From Burkholderia sp. Ac-20365 (GTDB lineage: Bacteria > Pseudomonadota > Gammaproteobacteria > Burkholderiales > Burkholderiaceae), in NCBI RefSeq assembly GCF_017104715.1, contig NZ_JAAGPI010000006.1, forward strand, positions 62,001-126,000: 64,000 bases of DNA, given 5' to 3'. Each line of letters opens with the position of its first letter. Positions within the stretch are counted from its first letter, which is position 1. Shown in pieces: positions 59,035 to 64,000 of this stretch. A model generated the notes under the pieces. It made no database searches. It had not been told where the DNA came from and saw only the letters and a program-made list of their open reading frames with translations. Both the position numbers and the translations under genes were made by a program.

Positions 59035-60849
59035 GTGGACGATCTGATTCTTTCGTTGCGCGTCGCGCGCTTCAATGACGAGCCGGTCGCGGAGCCGATC
59101 GCGGTCGAGTTCGGCCCGGCGGGCGGCACGATTGGCCGCGCGACGGATTGCACGCTGGTGTTGCCCGACCAGCAGCGCGCGATTTCGCGCGTGCATGCGC
59201 GCATCGAATTCCGCGGCGGCGAGTATCTGTTGTGCGATCTCGGCAGCAACCCCAGCGTGCTCAACCAGCGCGCGCTGGGCGGCACGCGCGAGGCGCGGCT
59301 CGCGAACGGTGACCGGCTGCTGATAGGCACCTACCTGCTCGAAGTGACGATTGCCGCGTGCGTGGCGGGAGCGCGCAGCGTGACGGGCCTGGCTGATCCG
59401 CTGGCGTCCGTGAAGGTGCTCGACGGACCGTTGCCTGCCGACGCGCAGGGCGACCCGTTTGGTCTCGGCGCACTCGATCCGCTGGGGCAGCCCGCGTTCG
59501 GCGAACGCGCGCCGATTGCGTCGGGGCCGCGCTACACGGGTTCGGAAAGCGATCATGTCGCGCCGGAGTTTCAGGCGTTCTCGGCGCCTGTTGCCACACC
59601 GCCTGCTCCCACGCCTGCGGCGCCCGTCGTGCCGGGTCCGGCGACGGGTTCGTCTGGCGGGATCCCCGCTGATTACGACCCGCTCGCCGATGTGCTCGCG
59701 CAATGGGAAGCGCCGTCGCAACCTGGCGGCATGCCGACGGCAGCAGCGCATACGTCGCCGCTCTTTGCGCCGCCGCCGTCTGCGGCATCGCCTGCGCCGC
59801 ACGTTGCGCCTGCGCCTTTAATCGCACCGCAGAGCGCTGCGCCAGCAGGCGGGCCCACCGGCTTGCCGGCCAGCCTGCTCGACAGCCCCGGCGCTGGCGC
59901 GGCCACACCGTTCGACGATCTGCTTGCGCCGGTAGCGGGCACACCTCTTCCGGAAGACCTCACCGAGATCGCGCCTGCTTCTTCGTTGCCGGATGCGGCG
60001 GCGCGGAAGCCTGCTGTGCCCGTTCCCGCGCCTGCGTCGGTAGAGCCAGCCGTGCAGCATGCTGCGTTCACGCAACGTGAGCGTGAGGCACCGCGCGCTG
60101 CGAGTGTCGCGTCTGCTGTTGCTTCCGCAGTTGTTTCCGATGCCGCATCACCCCCCGCTCACACCGCCGCGCCGTCTGCCCGGCCGGCCCCATCCGAGCC
60201 CGCGCTGCCGCGCAGCCCGACTTCGCATGGCGATGCGTTCGCGGCGCTGCTCGAAGGGCTGGGCCTGGACCCCACGCGCGCGCCCAACCTGCCGCCTGAG
60301 GAACTCGCGCGACTGGTCGGCATGATGCTGCGTGAGGCGTTGCGCGGCACGATGGCGGTGCTGCGCGCGCGTTCGATGACGCGGCGCGAAGCGCGCCTCG
60401 ACGTCACGCTGATCGTTGCGCGTGACAACAATCCCCTGAAATTTTTCCCCGATGTCGACAGCGCGCTGGCGCAGATGCTGACGGGCCGCGGCGCGGGTTA
60501 TCTGCCGCCCGCCGAAGCGCTCGAGCGGGCGTTCGCCGATATCGAGTCCCACGAACTGGCGGTGATCGTCGGCATGCGGGCGGCGCTGGCGGAAGTGCTC
60601 AGCCGTTTTGATCCCGCCAGTATCGAAGCCCAGTTGAAAGAGGGCGGCGTCATGGAGAAGGTGTTGTCGAACCGCAAGGCGAAGCTGTGGGACCTGTTCG
60701 TCGACAGACAGGCGGATGTCGCGCGGGAAGCGGAGGACGATTTTCAGCGACTGTTCGGCAAGGCGTTCAACGACGCCTACGAAGCGCAGATCGACGCGCT
60801 GCACGCCGCGCGCAAAAGCGGCAAGACGGACCCGACTGGCCATCACTGA
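59035..60849 (+). CDS. tagH: FHA-domain T6SS regulator TagH
   Basis: Protein of 604 residues. An N-terminal forkhead-associated domain (about 10-95, with GGTIGRATDCTLVLPD and the RAISRVHARIEF core) binds phosphothreonine. A long Pro/Ala-rich linker (about 170-405) precedes a C-terminal T6SS-FHA domain with LLEGLGLDPTRAPNLPPEELARLVG and FDPASIEAQL. In PpkA/PppA systems the FHA protein is the kinase substrate that activates secretion; kinase and phosphatase are both present here. GTG at 59035 with GGGGAG four bases upstream is preferred to a TTG at 59017. Confidence 0.92.
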   Translation: MDDLILSLRVARFNDEPVAEPIAVEFGPAGGTIGRATDCTLVLPDQQRAISRVHARIEFRGGEYLLCDLGSNPSVLNQRALGGTREARLANGDRLLIGTYLLEVTIAACVAGARSVTGLADPLASVKVLDGPLPADAQGDPFGLGALDPLGQPAFGERAPIASGPRYTGSESDHVAPEFQAFSAPVATPPAPTPAAPVVPGPATGSSGGIPADYDPLADVLAQWEAPSQPGGMPTAAAHTSPLFAPPPSAASPAPHVAPAPLIAPQSAAPAGGPTGLPASLLDSPGAGAATPFDDLLAPVAGTPLPEDLTEIAPASSLPDAAARKPAVPVPAPASVEPAVQHAAFTQREREAPRAASVASAVASAVVSDAASPPAHTAAPSARPAPSEPALPRSPTSHGDAFAALLEGLGLDPTRAPNLPPEELARLVGMMLREALRGTMAVLRARSMTRREARLDVTLIVARDNNPLKFFPDVDSALAQMLTGRGAGYLPPAEALERAFADIESHELAVIVGMRAALAEVLSRFDPASIEAQLKEGGVMEKVLSNRKAKLWDLFVDRQADVAREAEDDFQRLFGKAFNDAYEAQIDALHAARKSGKTDPTGHH

Positions 60850-60894
60850 CCCGCTTCTCACCACGAGAAGACCACTCGAAAGATACGAGAAAAA

Positions 60895-62229
60895 ATGTCC
60901 TGGAACAGCAAAGTCATCTGGTCGGAGGGAATGTTCCTGCAGCCGCAGCATCTGCAGCAGCACGACCGCTATCTGCAGACCCAGCTGGAAACGCGGGCTG
61001 CCGGCTTGCGTCCGTATAGCTGGGGGCTGACGGCGCTCGAAATCGACGAGCAGCTGCTCAAGCTCGGCAAGCTCGCGCTCCTGTCGTGCGCGGGCGTGAT
61101 GCCCGACGGCACGCCCTTCAATTTGCCCGCCGACGACGATCTTCCCGAACCGCTCGATATTCCCGAAGGCACGCGCAACACGCTGGTCGCGCTGGCGCTC
61201 CCCGTGCGTCGTCCGGGTATTGCGGAGACAGGCAACGAAGCCAGCGGAGAAAACTTCGCCCGGCATCGCGTGACCGAACTGGAGGTTGGCGACAGCAACG
61301 ATCCGAATGCCGCCCCGGCGCTGATGCAGATCGGCAAGCTGCGCGTGCGGCTCGCACTCGAACCGGACGTTGCGAATGCGTATGCGGTGCTCGGCATCGC
61401 GCGCGTCGTCGAGCGGCTGCCCGACAACCGCGTCGTGCTCGAGAACGACTATAGCCCGCCGTGTCTGGATTACCGCGTCGGGCGGCGTCTCGCGGCGTTC
61501 GTCGACGATCTTGTCGGCCTGCTGCACCAGCGCGGCGAGGCGCTCGCCGCGCGCCTCGCGCAGCCCGGCGTGACAGGCGTCGCGGAAGTCTCGGACTTCC
61601 TGCTGCTGCAGATCATCAACCGCCACGAGCCGCTTGCTGCGCACCTGTCGACGATGACGGGGCTGCACCCGGAAGCGCTGTTCCAGATCTCGGTGCAGCT
61701 GGCGGGAGAACTCGCCACGTTCAGCCAGACAACCAAGCGTCCGCCGGTGTATCCCGTGTACCGGCACGACCGGCTGCGGGAAACCTTCGCACCGGTGATC
61801 GACGACCTGCGCGCGTCGCTCAGCATGGTGATGGACCCGCACGCGGTGCCGATCCCGCTCGAAGAGCGCAAGTTCGGTTTGCGCGTCGCGCTCGTGCCGG
61901 ACAAGAACCTGTTCGCTTCAGCGACTTTCGTGCTGGCCGTGCGCGCGCAGATGCCGGCCGAGCACATCCTGACTGGCTTCGCGCCGCAGGTGAAGATTGG
62001 ACCGATCGAGCGTATTCGCGATCTCGTGAATCTGCAGTTGCCCGGTATCGGGCTGCGCGCGCTGCCCGTCGCGCCACGCCAGTTGCCGTTTCATGCGGGG
62101 TTCACGTATTTCGAGCTCGATCGCGGCAACGATTTGTGGAAGCAGTTCGCGACGTCCGCCGGTATGGCGTTGCACGTCGCGGGCGATTTCCCGGGCCTGG
62201 CGATGGAGTTTTGGGCCATTCGCCGCTGA
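60895..62229 (+). CDS. tssK: T6SS baseplate protein TssK
   Basis: Baseplate-to-membrane-complex connector of 444 residues. The start MSWNSKVIWSEGMFLQPQHLQQHDRY is the well-known TssK N-terminus, and the C-terminal ITFP-like LPFHAGFTYFELDRGNDLWKQ and GLAMEFWAIRR complete it. It links TssF/G to TssL and TssM. The gene is 45 bases behind tagH. Confidence 0.97.
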   Translation: MSWNSKVIWSEGMFLQPQHLQQHDRYLQTQLETRAAGLRPYSWGLTALEIDEQLLKLGKLALLSCAGVMPDGTPFNLPADDDLPEPLDIPEGTRNTLVALALPVRRPGIAETGNEASGENFARHRVTELEVGDSNDPNAAPALMQIGKLRVRLALEPDVANAYAVLGIARVVERLPDNRVVLENDYSPPCLDYRVGRRLAAFVDDLVGLLHQRGEALAARLAQPGVTGVAEVSDFLLLQIINRHEPLAAHLSTMTGLHPEALFQISVQLAGELATFSQTTKRPPVYPVYRHDRLRETFAPVIDDLRASLSMVMDPHAVPIPLEERKFGLRVALVPDKNLFASATFVLAVRAQMPAEHILTGFAPQVKIGPIERIRDLVNLQLPGIGLRALPVAPRQLPFHAGFTYFELDRGNDLWKQFATSAGMALHVAGDFPGLAMEFWAIRR

Positions 62230-62252
62230 CGCATTGATCGAGGACACTCATC

Positions 62253-63542
62253 GTGACTCCTGACGAACCTCGTGGTCCGCTCGACGACCCTGGCGCGACG
62301 ATCCTGATTCCAACGCCGGGCGGCGCGCGTGCCGCTTTTGTCGCAGCCGCGGCGACCGCGGCGCCGATTCCGCCGCAGACGGGCGGCCTCAATCCGCTGC
62401 TGCGCGCGGCCAATCCGCTGCTCGAACTGGCGGTGCCGCTGCGCCAGTTGCCAACCCATCCGAACGTCGAAGAGCTGCGCACGCAACTCATCCAGATGAT
62501 GCGCACGTTCGAGACGCAGGGGCGCGCGAACGGCATCGACGACGAGAAGCTCGGCGCGTCGCGCTACTGCCTGTGCACGTTTCTCGACGAGGCGATTGCG
62601 AGCACGCCGTGGGGCGCGGGGATGTGGGCGAGCCGCAGCCTGCTCGTGACGTTTCATAACGAGGCGTCGGGTGGTGAGCGCTTCTTCCTGATCCTGCAGC
62701 GGCTTGCGCAGAACCCCGCCGGTAATGCCGATGTGCTCGAACTGATCTACGTGATTCTCGGGCTGGGTTTCGAGGGCCGCTACCGGTTGATCGACGGCGG
62801 CCGTACGCAGCTGGACACGATCCGCGAGCGGCTCGAAACGATGATCCGCTCGCAACGGGGCGCGACTGAACGCGATCTGTCGGTGCACTGGCTGCCGGTG
62901 AAGACGGAGCGCAAGCCGCTCTTGCAACTGGTGCCGCTGTGGGTCGCCGCGGCGATCGCCTGCGTGCTGCTGGTCGCCGTGCATCTGGTGCTGAGCCTGC
63001 GCCTGAACGACGAGTCCGATCGTGTGTTCGCGGCCTTGCATGGCATACGCGTTGCACCGCAGCCGCTCGCCGCGAAAAAAGCCGCACCGCCGCCGCCGCT
63101 CGCGCCAAAGCTGTCGCAGTTCCTCGCGCCGGAAATCGCCCAGGGCCTCGTGACGGTCGCCGAACTGCCGGACCGCACGGTCGTCGAGATCAAAGGCGAT
63201 GGGCTGTTCGCGTCGGGCAGCACGGAAGTCGAATCGGGTTATATCCCGTTGATCCAGCGTATCGGCGATGCGCTCAAGGACGTGCCGGGCCATGTCGTCG
63301 TCGCCGGGCATACGGACAACCAGCGGCTGCTGTCGGCACGCTTCCCGTCGAACTGGCATCTGTCGCAGGCACGCGCCGATGTCGTGAGAGACATGCTCGC
63401 CGCACGCACCGGCACGCCGAATCGTTTCGAAGCCGAAGGCCGTGGCGACACCGAGCCGATCGCGCCGAATGACTCGCCGGCGAATCGCGCGAAGAACCGT
63501 CGCGTCGATATCACCATCCTCGCGCCGGGGGCGTCATCGTGA
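62253..63542 (+). CDS. tssL: T6SS membrane protein TssL with C-terminal OmpA domain
   Basis: Inner-membrane protein of 429 residues. The DotU/IcmH-like cytosolic part (about 45-215) has NPLLELAVPLRQL, YCLCTFLDEAIASTPWG and GGERFFLILQRL. One membrane span (about 226-249) is followed by a periplasmic OmpA-like peptidoglycan-binding domain (about 310-428, with VVAGHTDNQRLL and NRAKNRRVDITI). This extended form anchors the system to the cell wall. The start is GTG with GAGGA upstream. Confidence 0.95.
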   Translation: MTPDEPRGPLDDPGATILIPTPGGARAAFVAAAATAAPIPPQTGGLNPLLRAANPLLELAVPLRQLPTHPNVEELRTQLIQMMRTFETQGRANGIDDEKLGASRYCLCTFLDEAIASTPWGAGMWASRSLLVTFHNEASGGERFFLILQRLAQNPAGNADVLELIYVILGLGFEGRYRLIDGGRTQLDTIRERLETMIRSQRGATERDLSVHWLPVKTERKPLLQLVPLWVAAAIACVLLVAVHLVLSLRLNDESDRVFAALHGIRVAPQPLAAKKAAPPPPLAPKLSQFLAPEIAQGLVTVAELPDRTVVEIKGDGLFASGSTEVESGYIPLIQRIGDALKDVPGHVVVAGHTDNQRLLSARFPSNWHLSQARADVVRDMLAARTGTPNRFEAEGRGDTEPIAPNDSPANRAKNRRVDITILAPGASS

Positions 63543-63585
63543 ATCCGCACGCGCTTCGTGCGCCACACCTTGAAGGTGGTTGCCC

Positions 63586-64000
63586 ATGAAACTGCTTGGC
63601 TGGCTCAGACGGCCGATCGTGCTGTCGTTTCTCGGTGTGTTGGCGCTGGCGGTGATCGTCTGGATCGAAGGGCCGCTGCTCGCGTTCGCGGGCAAGGCGC
63701 CGCTCGAAACGGCCATGAGCCGCTGGATCCTGATCGTCGTGCTGTTCGCGTTGTGGGTGCTCTACTGGGGCGTGCGCTGGCTGATCGTGCGGCTCGCGAA
63801 CGTGAAGTTTACGCGCGTGGTCGCGGAAGAGGCGCCGCAGCCGGGCAGGAAAGAATCGGAAGCCGATGTCGCCGCGCTGAAGCAGCGTTTCGACGAAGCG
63901 ATGACGATCCTGCGCAAGGCGCGTGTCAAGGGGCGCTTTGGCAGCCAGTACGTCTATCAGTTGCCGTGGTACATGTTCGTCGGCGCGCCCGGCACCGGCA
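63586..64000 (+). CDS. tssM: T6SS membrane protein TssM (IcmF), 3' end outside window
   Basis: First 138 codons of the large inner-membrane scaffold protein. ATG 63586 starts MKLLGWLRRPIVLSFLGVLALAV; two N-terminal spans (about 11-31 and 46-68) surround a short periplasmic loop. The cytosolic domain begins with KARVKGRFGSQYVYQLPWYMF and reaches the Walker A motif GAPGTG at the window end. Family length is over 1100 residues, so most of the gene is missing here. Confidence 0.94.
   Translation, partial: MKLLGWLRRPIVLSFLGVLALAVIVWIEGPLLAFAGKAPLETAMSRWILIVVLFALWVLYWGVRWLIVRLANVKFTRVVAEEAPQPGRKESEADVAALKQRFDEAMTILRKARVKGRFGSQYVYQLPWYMFVGAPGTG

Overview
The window is GC-rich, almost fully coding DNA of a Gram-negative bacterium. 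Two OmpC-like porins, a Liv-type ABC importer, an AAHS aromatic-acid permease and a full type VI secretion locus point to a betaproteobacterium of the Burkholderiaceae, probably Paraburkholderia or a close relative (inference from gene content, not from a marker gene). No tRNA, rRNA, CRISPR array or insertion sequence was found.

Region 1 (1-8.9 kb) holds small catabolic and transport units. It has the 3' part of a PuuC-like aldehyde dehydrogenase with a porin behind it, a SnoaL-like protein, an NCS1 permease with a metallo-beta-lactamase-fold hydrolase, and a GntR/FCD regulator divergent from a sugar-acid dehydratase (UxaA/GarD type) and a KdgT-type 2-keto-3-deoxygluconate permease.

Region 2 (8.9-26.5 kb) looks like one catabolic regulon. 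It has two related 3-ketosteroid-dehydrogenase-like flavoproteins, an SDR, an AroE-like dehydrogenase, a Gfo/Idh/MocA oxidoreductase, an extended-SDR epimerase, a NIPSNAP protein, a TIM-barrel isomerase/dehydratase-like protein, a porin, a Liv-type ABC importer (with LivM, LivG and LivF fused in one 850-residue chain), an AAHS permease and an IclR regulator. The palindrome TGGAAT-N3-ATTCCA, which resembles the E. coli IclR box, occurs before three of its transcription units, and a weaker form lies before the regulator gene. I infer a hydroaromatic or alicyclic acid as substrate.

Region 3 (26.5-29.3 kb) is an AT-richer block with a small GIY-YIG protein, an Aspzincin (M35) metalloprotease without signal peptide, a 341-residue protein I do not recognise and a possible 72-codon ORF between the last two. 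It may be acquired DNA and possibly encodes toxin or effector functions.

Region 4 (29.3-64 kb) is a T6SS locus. On the left a lytic transglycosylase (MltA) lies behind a PpkA-like kinase. On the right a PP2C phosphatase (PppA) and a sigma-like protein face the structural operon tssA-B-C-hcp-tagJ-E-F-G-H-PAAR-like-vgrG-tagH-tssK-tssL-tssM (tssM cut by the window end, tssJ not seen). Between kinase and phosphatase sits a separate module: a secreted-type TPR-CHAT protease, a FhaC/ShlB-type outer-membrane transporter, a filamentous-haemagglutinin-type exoprotein and a TPR/GT41 glycosyltransferase. That CHAT-two-partner-secretion-GT41 module inside T6SS regulatory genes, the M35 block and the palindrome-marked catabolic regulon are the parts most worth testing.
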